Virus record (IMG/VR): IMGVR_UViG_3300025647_000084
Coordinates: 1 to 41,221 of that record
Source of the DNA: a virus
Direction: 5' to 3' (one strand)
DNA: 41,221 bases
The number at the start of each line of letters is the position of its first letter. The stretch's first letter is position 1. Made by a program: the position numbers and the translations under genes. A model generated the notes under the pieces. It did no database searches, was not told the origin of the DNA, and was given only the letters and a program-made list of their open reading frames with translations. This document shows, one piece after another, positions 1-10,491 of this stretch.

Positions 1-1637
1 TTATTAATTATTTCAGCTTTAATTCTTTCCTGTTCTGCACCTGTAGCACTTGATACTTGATCTTCTAGTATTTTATTATTAGCTTGAAGGTCTTCTATCT
101 TATCATTATAAGTATTATTAAACTTATTTATTTTATGATAAACCTTAGCATTACTGAGTTGATTATCCACCAATTCTCTATCTGCTTCAGATATCTCATC
201 ATTGTTAACCCACTCACTAAATTTAACAGGTTTTTCTCCTGGTTGTACATTTACATCGTAGAATATGGGAATATCCTCTATTTCAGATAACCACTCTTCT
301 TCTACTTCTGGGTCAGTAATAAAGCTGAAGAAATCTTTATTACCAAAGTTTTCTTTAGCAAATTCCGAGCTCACTTCTCCAGGAGAATATGACTGATTTA
401 TGTCTCCATCTGAAGTAGTAACACTTTGACTTACTACATTAACAGTGCTGTTTTCTAAATCATCATTAGTGATTTTATTTGAACCAGAAGAACCATTTCC
501 TACATTATCTGTATAAGGAGTCAGTGATTTTTTAGATTTCATAAAATCAAAAATATCAGCACTTGTACCAGAGTATCCTAAAATTTTTCCTGTAATATAG
601 TCAGCCTCAAATATCGCTTTACTAAGATTTTCTAACTTTTCTGGATCTCCTCCAGTAGCAGTAATCTGATTAAATTCTTGATTATATTGTTGTTTACTAT
701 CTTCTAGTTTTCCAATTAAATCGGAGAAATATTTTTTCTCTTCGTCTGTTTTAGCTTTTTCTAATCCTGCTCTAGCATTATTTAAATCAGAATCTATAGA
801 ATTTAAATAATTTATTATAATGCCTTCTGCATATCTTCTTCTACCGTCAGGACCTCCCATACTTCGAGAGTTTACATAATACTCATCTCTTGCATTATCT
901 CTTAAAGAATTTTTAAAATAATCAGACTGAGCTAAGTGTTTATATAATTCTGAATGTAATTGATCTTTATTTTTCCACTCTTCTTGAACTGTTGTTTTAA
1001 GTCTTTCTCGTGTATCAGCATCTAACCATGTCCAACCAGAAATAGTATCTTGAGCTATTTCCCATGAAGGAGCCGCCTTAGAAAGTTCTTCTGTCTTTTC
1101 CATTAATTCTTTTTCTCTATCTATATTTCTAGGAGAGGAGTCAAAAGAATTATAAGAGCCAGTACTTCTATCATAAGCAGCTCCTCCCTTTTCAGCATAC
1201 TCTCCTAAAACTCTTTGTTCCCAATTTTTAAATCTAGTTTCGTCGAGATCCTCTTTTTCCACCATCTTTCTCATAATCTCTCTATCTTCTGAAAATTGTG
1301 CTTTTCTTTGTCGATATAAAGCAATTTCAGGATCAGAGTTGTAGATCTTATTTAGCCTTCTTAATTCTTTAGCAGCATTTCTGTAGTCTTTATCCTTTAA
1401 TAGATTAGTTGTAAGTCCTTCTTTAAATTGATCAAATTCAGCACTAATTTGTTGAGCTCTTTCTGCATCTGCAGGCAATGTAGAAAAATCAAAAGCAGCC
1501 TCATCTATGACTTGTTGTGTTAAGTCATAAGTTTGTTGCATTTGAGATAAAGGTGCTGCAAACATTGTAAAGTCTACAGAACTTGGTGTATATTTAGCAG
1601 GAGTATATCCTTGAAATTTTGGACTTCCGTTCGGCAT
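1..1637 (-). CDS. Large virion-associated protein, C-terminus beyond window edge
   Basis: The frame is open for 545 codons from an ATG at 1637 to the window edge, so the C-terminus is missing. The protein begins MPNGSPKFQGYTPAKY and then becomes highly charged and largely helical, with many Glu/Lys/Gln-rich stretches and no membrane segment or catalytic motif that I recognise. The ATG lies one base past the TAA of the upstream gene, so the two are probably co-translated. In crAss-like phages the genes after the stabilization protein encode very large virion proteins, some of them internal cargo proteins thought to enter the host with the DNA. A cargo or ejection role is inferred from position and helical character only. 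Confidence 0.7.
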   Translation of the reverse strand, partial: MPNGSPKFQGYTPAKYTPSSVDFTMFAAPLSQMQQTYDLTQQVIDEAAFDFSTLPADAERAQQISAEFDQFKEGLTTNLLKDKDYRNAAKELRRLNKIYNSDPEIALYRQRKAQFSEDREIMRKMVEKEDLDETRFKNWEQRVLGEYAEKGGAAYDRSTGSYNSFDSSPRNIDREKELMEKTEELSKAAPSWEIAQDTISGWTWLDADTRERLKTTVQEEWKNKDQLHSELYKHLAQSDYFKNSLRDNARDEYYVNSRSMGGPDGRRRYAEGIIINYLNSIDSDLNNARAGLEKAKTDEEKKYFSDLIGKLEDSKQQYNQEFNQITATGGDPEKLENLSKAIFEADYITGKILGYSGTSADIFDFMKSKKSLTPYTDNVGNGSSGSNKITNDDLENSTVNVVSQSVTTSDGDINQSYSPGEVSSEFAKENFGNKDFFSFITDPEVEEEWLSEIEDIPIFYDVNVQPGEKPVKFSEWVNNDEISEADRELVDNQLSNAKVYHKINKFNNTYNDKIEDLQANNKILEDQVSSATGAEQERIKAEIIN

Positions 1638-1638
1638 C

Positions 1639-4600
1639 TTAATCTTTTTTATTAAGCAAATTTACAAATTGTTTTCCTAAAGAGTTGTATTTCAACTGAT
1701 AGTCAGGAGCCATCATATTAGTATACGCTAGTCCCATTTTGTTAGCTTCCATCTGTTGACCTATAGCTCCTATGTCTGACATACCTTGTGCTAACATTGC
1801 TTGTTGTGCAAATTTCTGTGCCATATTAAGTTGGTCTGCGGCTTGTGTAGACATGGTTTTCATTTGTGCATTTTGTGCAGAAGTCTGATAATCCAACATA
1901 GCCTGTCTGTTTTCCTGCTCTTGGATATTTTTAGCAAATCCTTCTTGCATACGTCCGTAAGTACTTGCTAAATTAGCAGCATAAGCTCCAGGATTTCCAG
2001 CACCTCTTAAGCCTTTTTGGAGTCCTGAGTATAATCTACGTCCTTCTTTATTAGCCTCAGAGTAATCGAACTGAGGAGCTTCTAATGGATTATAGTATCT
2101 ATCAGCACTAGTTTGTTCTGGATTTTGCAATCCTTGATATATATTATAAGCAGCAGGAGCCATAGATAAAACACTTCCTATTCCTTGATTATAATCAAGT
2201 TCTTTAAGCTGACCCTCTTGAGGTCCTTGCTTAATTACATTATTATTTGAGTTATTTCCCTGACTAAGATATCCCAAAGCAGTATTAAAATCCATTTGGC
2301 CTGGGACATTAGAAGCTCCTAACATTGAGTTTACTCCCGAAAAAGCAGTTTGAAATGGATTACCATTATCAAACATATTTCCTCCATATTTAAAAGAAAT
2401 AGGTTCTCCTGTAGAAGTAACTCCGTAATTAGTTCTATATTCTGGAGCAACGTATCCTGGAGGATTGGCTAAATCTTCTGTAGATAATTTAATTCCTAAT
2501 TCTTGAGACTTCTTAATCAAAGCATTTTCTACAGTACTAAGGTCTTTTTTCCAAACATCAAAAGATTTTTTATTACCTCTCTGTGAAGCGTAAGGACTTT
2601 GAGATAATATATCTTTTCTTCTAGAAAGTAGTTTTTCTAATTCTGGCGGATATGGACCTCCTTCTCCTCTAGTTCCTCCATTTCTTTGTACATTAGGAGC
2701 ACTTATACCTGCTTCTTCTTCTGTGAATACAGGAACTCCCTGAGTATAAGGTTGCAAATATCCTGCTGGTAATGACCACTGTTGGCCTGTTTCAGGATCT
2801 TTATATGTAGTCATTTTGACTTTTTTAGGCAAGCCTAATTCTTGTCTCTTTTTTACAGCGTCTAGATAAGAATCTTTATAAAAATTCCACCCAGGATTAT
2901 TTACTCCTTGATAAGTTCTTTCGCCTGTTTCAGGATTGAGAGTTCCTGTCCAACCATATTTATAATCAAGTAACCTTTGACTTGCTTCTGGCAACTCGTA
3001 AAATCCTACATCTTTATCTCCTAATTTATAAGTTTTAGTTCTGTATTCAGGTTCTGTTACAGGTTCTCCTGGACCACCATTTCCAAATTGTTGAGAGTTA
3101 GTAATATTTCCTAACATACCTCCTATTCCTGGAACAGCAGCAGACGCTCCTCCTAAAGCAACTTCTCCTAAAACGTCTCCTATATTTGCGTTTGTACCCA
3201 CATTTTGCAGACCTGCTCCCACAGCTCCCATACCTGCTCCTACAAGAGTTCCTACTCCAGGAATCATAGAAGCTAAACCAGAGGCTGCTTTAAGTCCTGT
3301 ACCTATACCTCTCATAACTCCTCCAAAATCATACATAGTACCCCCATAAGTCATAGGCATCATACCCATCTCAGGAGCCATTGGTTGCCCTTCCATGCCT
3401 CCTTGTTCAGCCATCATTTGTTGTTCCATCATCATCTGCTCTTCTGGAGAAGGGCCTTGAGGCTGATTTGAGGCCATTAAAGCTTGCATGTACTCAGGAT
3501 ATTCTTCATTAAGTTTTGTAATTTCTTTTAAGAATTTATCTTCTTTCTTTTGAGCGTCTTTAGCATTTTGCATTTCAGTAAGTTCTTTATGAGCTGAGAT
3601 AAATCCTGCAAGCTCTCTGTTTTTAGAATTTTCTTCGATATGATCTCCAACTCTTTTTGAATCAAGTCTTAGGATTTCTCTACCGATTTTATTTAATTTC
3701 TTTCCTACGTACTTATTAGGAATATTATATTTAGTAGCAATCTCTTTAGTCATTACCATATCATCATTATTAGTAATGATAAAGTCTTCTCCTGTAGAAG
3801 GATCTTTAACTTTTAATTCCCCCTCTTCTACAAGATTAGGTTGACCATTTTTGCCAATTCCTTGTGGAATTCCTCCTAATGGATTTTCTTCATGAGTACC
3901 GCCTTCTCCAAACTCTGTAATAGGCATACTCATTTGGCCTCCATCATTAAAAATAATTCCTCCATATTTAAACTGTGGGGCTCCTCTTTGCAAGAGTTGG
4001 TCTAATCCTGCAATCTTATTTTCAGAAAGATTAAAATCTCTTGAACTTAGATAATCAGGTTGATTTGCATTTTGTTGATAATACTGAGAAATTAAACCTT
4101 GAGTATTATCAGCTTCAAAAACTCCTACAGGAGTAATTTGAGGGGACAGGTAAGAGATGTTTCCTTTATTTTTATTTTCAGGATTAGTAGTTTGAGGAGT
4201 ATTTTTATTTTGAACTGTAGGAATAGAAGTAGTAGGCTGACCTGTTGTATTAGCTGGTTTAAAATTAGTAGTAGCAAACTGATATCCTTTAGCAGTATTT
4301 AGTCTTTTATTAATTACTTCTTCAGAAGGCATTTTACCAAAACCTGCATTAGCCCTTGTAAGAAGATAAGCAGCATCTTCTATATTATTTATATTATTAT
4401 AATCTACATAAGGAGTTAAATCCTGATATTGAGGTTTATTAAGATCTAGTCTAGACAATGTCTGCATCCTTCTTTTCATAAAAACTGCAGCCACCTTTGC
4501 TTGTATTTGAGGATCTATATCTAATAGTTCAGGATTATTTACCAAATCTACTCCTATTTCATCGCCTATTTCTTTATAGCTTCCTTTTCCTGTGAGTTGA

Positions 4601-5349
4601 TTAAATCCTCTTCCCCTATAAATCCAACCTTCTTCTGGACTCTCATTTCCTAATTTTTTCCCATATACAAATCCTGCTAACTTTTTTGGATTTTTAGCAT
4701 ACTCTTCTGCAAGTTTATTATAATAATTTTTCCCCTCACCTTTAGGAACAGCTTTCCCTGTAGTGGAAAATGCATCCCAAATTTCAGGTAATCTCTCTTT
4801 AGAATAATTCATATTCTCTGGAGTTCCTCTTAATCCTCCTTCAGACATAATGATGGCCATCATTGCTTGTTGCATATAAGGATTGGTGATTCCTGCAGAA
4901 TTTAATTCTTGAATAATCAAATCTTCTACTTCTGCTTGTGAACCATAACTCTTTTTTACAGTATGTACTGGGGTAGCATTTTTATTCAATACAGCAGTAC
5001 GCTTTTCTACATCTCCTTGAGATAGTTTATGATACGTGTTATTAATATTCTTATACCAAACTCCATCTTGTAGTTTATACTTAACTCCATTATAAGTATA
5101 CAGACCATCTTTAGGACCACCGTTACCAAAAGTATTAGCAGGAATCTCTGAGGTGTTTCTAAAAATAGGTGTACCCGAAGATGGATAGTTCCAAGTAGGA
5201 ATATTAGGTACGCCTCCATTAGCATGTTTAACAGCTTTAGGTTTACCTCCAATACTAACAGACTGGTGTCCAGGAGTCTTAGCAAATTCTCCTGAAGCAT
5301 GTCCGTAAGCTAACCAAGCTTTATAGGCCTTATTACTTTTAAAATCCAT
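1639..5349 (-). CDS. Giant Gly-rich virion protein with N-terminal GH19-like muralytic domain
   Basis: This protein has 1236 aa when started at the ATG 5349 (MDFKSNKAYK), two bases after the preceding stop; an upstream TTG is less likely. Residues about 140-320 look like a GH19 chitinase/lysozyme domain: IMSEGGLRGTPENMNYS holds the expected catalytic Glu (near residue 170) and YRGRGFNQLTGKGSY is the typical substrate-cleft motif. The middle and C-terminal parts carry short Gly-rich boxes (YGG..FDNG, FGEGGTHEENPLGG) and a VEEGE segment that recur in large virion proteins of Bacteroidota phages. A Met/Gln-rich patch (EEQMMMEQQMMAEQGG) and a hydrophobic Gly/Ala stretch (ASMIPGVGTLVGAGMG) follow. 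I infer a tail-tip or ejected protein that opens peptidoglycan during DNA entry. The lytic enzyme proper is more likely the amidase of the lysis cassette. Confidence 0.8.
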   Translation of the reverse strand: MDFKSNKAYKAWLAYGHASGEFAKTPGHQSVSIGGKPKAVKHANGGVPNIPTWNYPSSGTPIFRNTSEIPANTFGNGGPKDGLYTYNGVKYKLQDGVWYKNINNTYHKLSQGDVEKRTAVLNKNATPVHTVKKSYGSQAEVEDLIIQELNSAGITNPYMQQAMMAIIMSEGGLRGTPENMNYSKERLPEIWDAFSTTGKAVPKGEGKNYYNKLAEEYAKNPKKLAGFVYGKKLGNESPEEGWIYRGRGFNQLTGKGSYKEIGDEIGVDLVNNPELLDIDPQIQAKVAAVFMKRRMQTLSRLDLNKPQYQDLTPYVDYNNINNIEDAAYLLTRANAGFGKMPSEEVINKRLNTAKGYQFATTNFKPANTTGQPTTSIPTVQNKNTPQTTNPENKNKGNISYLSPQITPVGVFEADNTQGLISQYYQQNANQPDYLSSRDFNLSENKIAGLDQLLQRGAPQFKYGGIIFNDGGQMSMPITEFGEGGTHEENPLGGIPQGIGKNGQPNLVEEGELKVKDPSTGEDFIITNNDDMVMTKEIATKYNIPNKYVGKKLNKIGREILRLDSKRVGDHIEENSKNRELAGFISAHKELTEMQNAKDAQKKEDKFLKEITKLNEEYPEYMQALMASNQPQGPSPEEQMMMEQQMMAEQGGMEGQPMAPEMGMMPMTYGGTMYDFGGVMRGIGTGLKAASGLASMIPGVGTLVGAGMGAVGAGLQNVGTNANIGDVLGEVALGGASAAVPGIGGMLGNITNSQQFGNGGPGEPVTEPEYRTKTYKLGDKDVGFYELPEASQRLLDYKYGWTGTLNPETGERTYQGVNNPGWNFYKDSYLDAVKKRQELGLPKKVKMTTYKDPETGQQWSLPAGYLQPYTQGVPVFTEEEAGISAPNVQRNGGTRGEGGPYPPELEKLLSRRKDILSQSPYASQRGNKKSFDVWKKDLSTVENALIKKSQELGIKLSTEDLANPPGYVAPEYRTNYGVTSTGEPISFKYGGNMFDNGNPFQTAFSGVNSMLGASNVPGQMDFNTALGYLSQGNNSNNNVIKQGPQEGQLKELDYNQGIGSVLSMAPAAYNIYQGLQNPEQTSADRYYNPLEAPQFDYSEANKEGRRLYSGLQKGLRGAGNPGAYAANLASTYGRMQEGFAKNIQEQENRQAMLDYQTSAQNAQMKTMSTQAADQLNMAQKFAQQAMLAQGMSDIGAIGQQMEANKMGLAYTNMMAPDYQLKYNSLGKQFVNLLNKKD

Positions 5350-5350
5350 T

Positions 5351-8300
5351 TTAATATATTTGTATATCAAAGAAATGTATAATTCTATTAAGAATTAATT
5401 CTTTATTATAAGTATTATCAAAATATAAAGTTAGTACAAAATGTGTACTTCTCAAACGATCTTTCTTTGAAGATAAAGAATTTCTAGGAATTTTCAATCT
5501 CCATTTGTCGAATCTTCTTTTTATACGTTCTAAATCTGTTATTTTTCCAGTGTCCTGATACTCAGTCTGGACTCTAAAACCTGTTATTGTTTGTGTCCTA
5601 TCTATTACTTTAGAATCATTTCTTACAATAGAATTAAACTCGACCCATCTTAGAATTTTATTTATATCAGCTGCTTCATTAAGAACTAGTTTAATATAAC
5701 ATCCTTTAGTAGTTCCATAAAAGCTTCCCCAGTTTCCAGAATTTTCTAAATATACTTGTTCTTTATCAGAGGGATTTACTGATAGTAGGATATTATTATT
5801 TTCTATAAATCTCGTAGTATTATTAGAGTAGAAACTTGTAAACTGTTGCATTAACTCATCATATACTAAAGTCACTGTTTTATTTTCTTCAGTACTAGAT
5901 GTATCTAAGAAAGTGAAAATCACTTCATTGTTAATTTTATCTTTGGCAATATGCACTCCTTTCCCTAATACAGGATTATCCCCACCATTTTCTTTTCTGA
6001 GAAGTACTCCTGAGTCAAAAGCATTTAAAAAACTATGAATACCTTTTATTTCTGAAAGAGGATTATTACCTTGTCCAATTAAGAATTGCTTTTTGTGTAT
6101 TCCATCAAAGTAATAAATACCAGAATCAGTAGCTTTTACACCCCATTGATGAATAGAGCCATGTTCTGTTGATATATAGATATGATCTTCAATACCTTCT
6201 CCTGAACCTAATTCTGTAGGAATTCCATCAGCTGCTGCAATAATAGCTCTTGGGTTTATAGAGTATCTTCCTACAGCAGTATCTTGGAAGAAGTGTACAA
6301 AGTTGTTAGAGTCTACGATTTTATTAATTGGTCCGTGATCGTCTACATCGTAATAATTATTAATTCCAAACTGTGTCCAAGAATCTGTTTCTTCTTGGTT
6401 TATTTTAACATTTGATATGTATGCTCTAATATCATTTACATTAGAATTACTATCAAAAGCACTAGGTTTTACAAAAAATACTACATCTTTACTATCTCTG
6501 GAATAGACAGAGTTGTATGTATTTAGATACATATTCAAAGATTTAGCATAAGTAGTCTCTGAGTTATTTGTCTCCTGTCTCCATTTCTCATCTAAGACTC
6601 CTGAAGAACCTCCACTTACAGATTTCTTAACTCCTCTTTGCACTGTAGCCCCCCAAGGCAAACTCAAATTAACCTTACTTTCAATAGGTAAGGTAATTGT
6701 AGATGTTCTATTAGAATTAAACACCTGAGCTGTTGCAACAGCATTTTGATAATATTTATCCCAAAGCCAAGCAGACCCATCTTGGAATGTCCACATGTCT
6801 ATAAAAATATCTCCTCCAAATACAATAATAGTATCCGAAGTACCTACTGAAGGTTTTTCTATAAAAGGACTTGCAGGGATAAAAGTGTTAGATTCTAAAG
6901 CATCTTGAGTATATCCTCCATAAACTTCTAATCTTGGTATTAAAATATCTATAATTGGAGTGCTTATTAATCCATCTGCAAAAGTAGGACAAGCCACAGG
7001 TCCTCCAGTTCCTGCATCAAAATTACCAGTTTCAAAATAATGGTAGCTAGGAGTAGTTACTATTGGAGCTCCTGTTAAAAAATCAGTTGCTATAAATTCC
7101 ATAGTCCCAGTGATCCCTGAGTTTCCTTTATAGAACTCAGTTGCCGCATAACTACTAGGACCTGTACTGTGATCATTAAGGAATGTGGATTCATCCATTG
7201 TAGTATAGAAATTTCTGAAATAATAACTTTGATCTACATTAGCATTATCGTATCCGTTATATTTTCCAATTTCTAATTCTAACTCTTCGGACATTATTGT
7301 GTCATCTTGAGCATTTTTATCAAAAAGTATGTGACTATTTTCTCTCCATTTTTTAATATATTCAATACCTCTTTCATTAGTAGCATATCCACCAATAGCA
7401 GTAGTTTTATTAACAGTTTTTGTGGATCTTAGTTTTCTTCGATAATCTCCAAAATTACCTCCAAGATTTTCAGTAACAGCAGCTGTTGCTCCAAGCTCTT
7501 GAAAATAGTTAGTATTACTTAAAAGATTTCTAGTATAAGTATCTTTATTATTAGATGAATAATATTCTGAGTACCTTCCTGTGATTAACAGGCAAGAACT
7601 ACTATTGATATTATTAATAGTATCTTCAAATTGATAAGATATTTCAGGAGAATAAAAAGTAAGGAATGATCCGTATATAGGATAAACAGAGGTTCCTACT
7701 CCTGGTCCGTTATTTTGAATTGTGGCAAAATTACCATTTACACCAAAATCATATTTTGTGGCCGCAGGTCTATTATCTGTAATTGCAGAGAATAGATGAA
7801 CTATATCATCTGTACCATCAGGTCTTAAATCATATACTCCAGATATTCCTGGAGGGGAGCCTACTGGAATTTTAGCAGCTGCTCTCATAATACCTGAGCA
7901 TAATCTATGAGTATCATCAATCGTTCTTTCTAGTCTGACGATTTGATAACCCGTTAGTTCAGAAAATAGAGTAGGACATGTAGAAAAATCTATGGTGAAT
8001 TTTACTCCCAAGGACAATCCAAAAGTATTACCTGCACTTAGTTCATATGCTACAGGATAATAGTTTAATACTCCTGGAATAGTATCAGCACCATTAACAT
8101 CAGAAATATCAGGGAACTTGATATCGCCTATATATTGGACGAAAGAAGCTTCTCCTTTTTTATTATAAAAAACAATTCCAAATCTATAAGTCTCTCCTCT
8201 TTTGTATCCTTTAAGAAGCCCTGATACAAAAGGAGACCCATTATTATCAAAAGAATTATTTATATAAGTATACCCATCATTAAGGTTATGGGTAGTAACG

Positions 8301-9688
8301 GATCCAGGAGGAAGACTGTGATACTCAGGAGTACTTGCTCCATCTATTTTATACTGTTCTAAATGAAATTCATAAGAGATATTAGGACCTTCTCCACCAA
8401 TAGTAGTTCCGTCTGCTTTATATTTAAATTGTTTATCTGTGTGCCACTCTGTATCCCAGTGAGCATCTGAATTATATCCTAAATTATTAGCTAACCCATA
8501 GGAAGAATCTAATTCTGCGTTAAAAGCATTTTTTAGTTTTTTTTCTTCTATCTGTGCTGGAGTCCCTGTTAAAGGAAATGGTAGTGCTAGTCCAGAATTA
8601 TAACGAGCTGTCCTAGCATCAAAAGTCTCTCCATTTCCTAATAACTCATCTATATCAAAGTAGCTTCCTTTAATATTAGCTACTATCAATGAATTATCTT
8701 TAGGAACTAATGTTTTACAAGTTTTAAAAGCATACTGTTTAGTAGTATAGGAATATGTTTCCAAATCTATTATAGAACCTTCGTTACCTGTGTGTAAAAA
8801 AGATACAGATGTAGCATTATTTATACCTTTAGTTTCTATTGATTGTACTAAAGGACTTGCTGTAATACTATCGTAAAAAACAGAGATTAATTCGATTGAG
8901 TCGAAATCTCCATAATTAGAAGTATCAATTGTAATTTGATGTGCTTTTCCTACAGGAACATTTATAGCATTTCCAGAATATTGTCTTACATCCACAACAT
9001 TTTCAGAACTATTACTTGTGTGGATCATATTTCCTGGAGGAGATATTAAAGTTTGTTTTCCGTCTGTAGTCTTTAATCTGTAAGCATATTGATAAATTCC
9101 TGCAAATAAGTTTCCTGAATTTTGAACAGCAGATAAAATCGGCTGTGTGTATATTATATTTGGAAATATATCCAACAATTCGGGAGGAGTAATACTTAGA
9201 TTAGCGTCTTTAATATTAATACTTCTTAAGTAGTTATTATAGTCTGTCCAATATACTCTTTGAATAGTACCAGATTCAAATCTTCCTATAGCCTCTATAG
9301 GCCACTCTTTACTAAAATAAAGATTAGCGTTTTCGTATATATTAGTTAATGATGTAAAGCTGTTATTAGATTCATTATATTCTAATGTGAATATCCAACC
9401 ATTTCCGCCTCCTGTAAGATAACTATCGTCTGTCACAAAAAGAATAATAGTGTTTCTTATAGATGCGACTCCTACGACTTCTCTTACTCCTGATATAGTT
9501 AAACCTGTACTGTAGTTCCCTAAATCAAAAAATAAAGTATTTCCTTTTCTGTTTGTGATAGATCCTTGAGACTCTCCTTTAGTTGTAGATACTCTAATAT
9601 CTAAAGCGTCTATATAAAATCCACCATTGATACTATCATATGATGTATCTAAATTCAATCCTTTATATTGATTTACTCCTTGCTTCAT
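5351..9688 (-). CDS. Tail stabilization / muzzle protein (P22 gp10-like), crAss type
   Basis: This 1445-aa protein is rich in beta-type sequence (many Asn, Thr, Ser, Gly and aromatic residues) and has neither signal peptide nor transmembrane helix. The N-terminus (MKQGVNQYKGLNLDTSYDSI, then GGFYIDALDIRVS) is what I know from the crAss-like stabilization protein, related to P22 gp10, which forms the distal muzzle of the short tail. The size fits that family. The start ATG overlaps the previous stop as ATGA, indicating translational coupling. It lies between connector-type genes and the giant GH19-containing gene, as expected for a tail-tip component. The assignment rests on family recognition, position and length. 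Confidence 0.8.
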   Translation of the reverse strand: MKQGVNQYKGLNLDTSYDSINGGFYIDALDIRVSTTKGESQGSITNRKGNTLFFDLGNYSTGLTISGVREVVGVASIRNTIILFVTDDSYLTGGGNGWIFTLEYNESNNSFTSLTNIYENANLYFSKEWPIEAIGRFESGTIQRVYWTDYNNYLRSINIKDANLSITPPELLDIFPNIIYTQPILSAVQNSGNLFAGIYQYAYRLKTTDGKQTLISPPGNMIHTSNSSENVVDVRQYSGNAINVPVGKAHQITIDTSNYGDFDSIELISVFYDSITASPLVQSIETKGINNATSVSFLHTGNEGSIIDLETYSYTTKQYAFKTCKTLVPKDNSLIVANIKGSYFDIDELLGNGETFDARTARYNSGLALPFPLTGTPAQIEEKKLKNAFNAELDSSYGLANNLGYNSDAHWDTEWHTDKQFKYKADGTTIGGEGPNISYEFHLEQYKIDGASTPEYHSLPPGSVTTHNLNDGYTYINNSFDNNGSPFVSGLLKGYKRGETYRFGIVFYNKKGEASFVQYIGDIKFPDISDVNGADTIPGVLNYYPVAYELSAGNTFGLSLGVKFTIDFSTCPTLFSELTGYQIVRLERTIDDTHRLCSGIMRAAAKIPVGSPPGISGVYDLRPDGTDDIVHLFSAITDNRPAATKYDFGVNGNFATIQNNGPGVGTSVYPIYGSFLTFYSPEISYQFEDTINNINSSSCLLITGRYSEYYSSNNKDTYTRNLLSNTNYFQELGATAAVTENLGGNFGDYRRKLRSTKTVNKTTAIGGYATNERGIEYIKKWRENSHILFDKNAQDDTIMSEELELEIGKYNGYDNANVDQSYYFRNFYTTMDESTFLNDHSTGPSSYAATEFYKGNSGITGTMEFIATDFLTGAPIVTTPSYHYFETGNFDAGTGGPVACPTFADGLISTPIIDILIPRLEVYGGYTQDALESNTFIPASPFIEKPSVGTSDTIIVFGGDIFIDMWTFQDGSAWLWDKYYQNAVATAQVFNSNRTSTITLPIESKVNLSLPWGATVQRGVKKSVSGGSSGVLDEKWRQETNNSETTYAKSLNMYLNTYNSVYSRDSKDVVFFVKPSAFDSNSNVNDIRAYISNVKINQEETDSWTQFGINNYYDVDDHGPINKIVDSNNFVHFFQDTAVGRYSINPRAIIAAADGIPTELGSGEGIEDHIYISTEHGSIHQWGVKATDSGIYYFDGIHKKQFLIGQGNNPLSEIKGIHSFLNAFDSGVLLRKENGGDNPVLGKGVHIAKDKINNEVIFTFLDTSSTEENKTVTLVYDELMQQFTSFYSNNTTRFIENNNILLSVNPSDKEQVYLENSGNWGSFYGTTKGCYIKLVLNEAADINKILRWVEFNSIVRNDSKVIDRTQTITGFRVQTEYQDTGKITDLERIKRRFDKWRLKIPRNSLSSKKDRLRSTHFVLTLYFDNTYNKELILNRIIHFFDIQIY

Positions 9689-10488
9689 GCTATATTACTA
9701 GGGCTTTGTACAATACGTCCTGGATAAATTGAACCTCCAGAAGTTTTTTCTCTAAATTTACGTTGTTCAGGTAATTGAAAATTAGCAAAGAAAGAAGCGT
9801 GGGCTTGTAAATCAGGAATTGTACGAACATGGGAATTCTTAACAGATTCTGCATGATCAACATTATGCCATTGTTTAGCATGATTTACTGCTTGAGCAAA
9901 ATACCAATCTCTTTCTTTTTGAATTTCTGCATATTTTTGTGGAGCAAGTGCATCTTGTATCCATCTTTTACGAGCTGCTTTCCACGCGAGTTCATGACTT
10001 GCAGCTTCTAACCATTGCTGTTCTGCTGGAATAACTATGTCTCCGTGTTCGTCAGTAGGAATAGCTTCATAAGCCATAGCCACATATCCTTCAGAAAAAG
10101 AAGTAAAAATAGAATTATTACTTACAGTATAAGTGTGAATAGACTCTGTTGTGTAGTCTCTTTCATCTTTATGATATCTTGTATGGAAATGATCCGAACT
10201 CCAACGCATAGGACATAAATGCCCTTTACCACATTCAGCTTCTTCTAATGATATCACATCATCTAAATAGGCTACTTGAACAATTTTGTGTAAGTCGTAA
10301 GGAAGTTCTCCTCTACCATCACAAATAGGAATATAAGCAATTTGTTGGCTCATTACGACTCCTACATTAGTATGAGCCATAAATTCAGCCAACCATTCTA
10401 AACCTTGTTCGTCATCTATTTCAAACCCCCAATCACGTAACTGTTTATCCATGATGGTTTTGTATGACACCATTTTTCCTGCGTACAT
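9685..10488 (-). CDS. Conserved tail/connector protein of unknown function
   Basis: This 267-aa soluble protein has a mixed alpha/beta look, with many aromatic and His residues (GELPYDLHKIVQVAYLDDV; WLEAASHELAWKAARKRW) and a positively charged C-terminal tail (REKTSGGSIYPGRIVQ). It has no signal peptide or membrane helix. It ends in an ATGA overlap with the stabilization protein gene and follows a small gene. In crAss-like phages this interval encodes ring proteins of the portal-tail assembly. I infer a structural ring role but see no diagnostic motif. Confidence 0.65.
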   Translation of the reverse strand: MYAGKMVSYKTIMDKQLRDWGFEIDDEQGLEWLAEFMAHTNVGVVMSQQIAYIPICDGRGELPYDLHKIVQVAYLDDVISLEEAECGKGHLCPMRWSSDHFHTRYHKDERDYTTESIHTYTVSNNSIFTSFSEGYVAMAYEAIPTDEHGDIVIPAEQQWLEAASHELAWKAARKRWIQDALAPQKYAEIQKERDWYFAQAVNHAKQWHNVDHAESVKNSHVRTIPDLQAHASFFANFQLPEQRKFREKTSGGSIYPGRIVQSPSNIA

Positions 10489-10491
10489 ATC

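Noticed and set aside
84-290. Plus-strand frame inside the left-edge virion gene
   Set aside because: It is a shadow of the continuous minus-strand coding frame that fills 1-1637.
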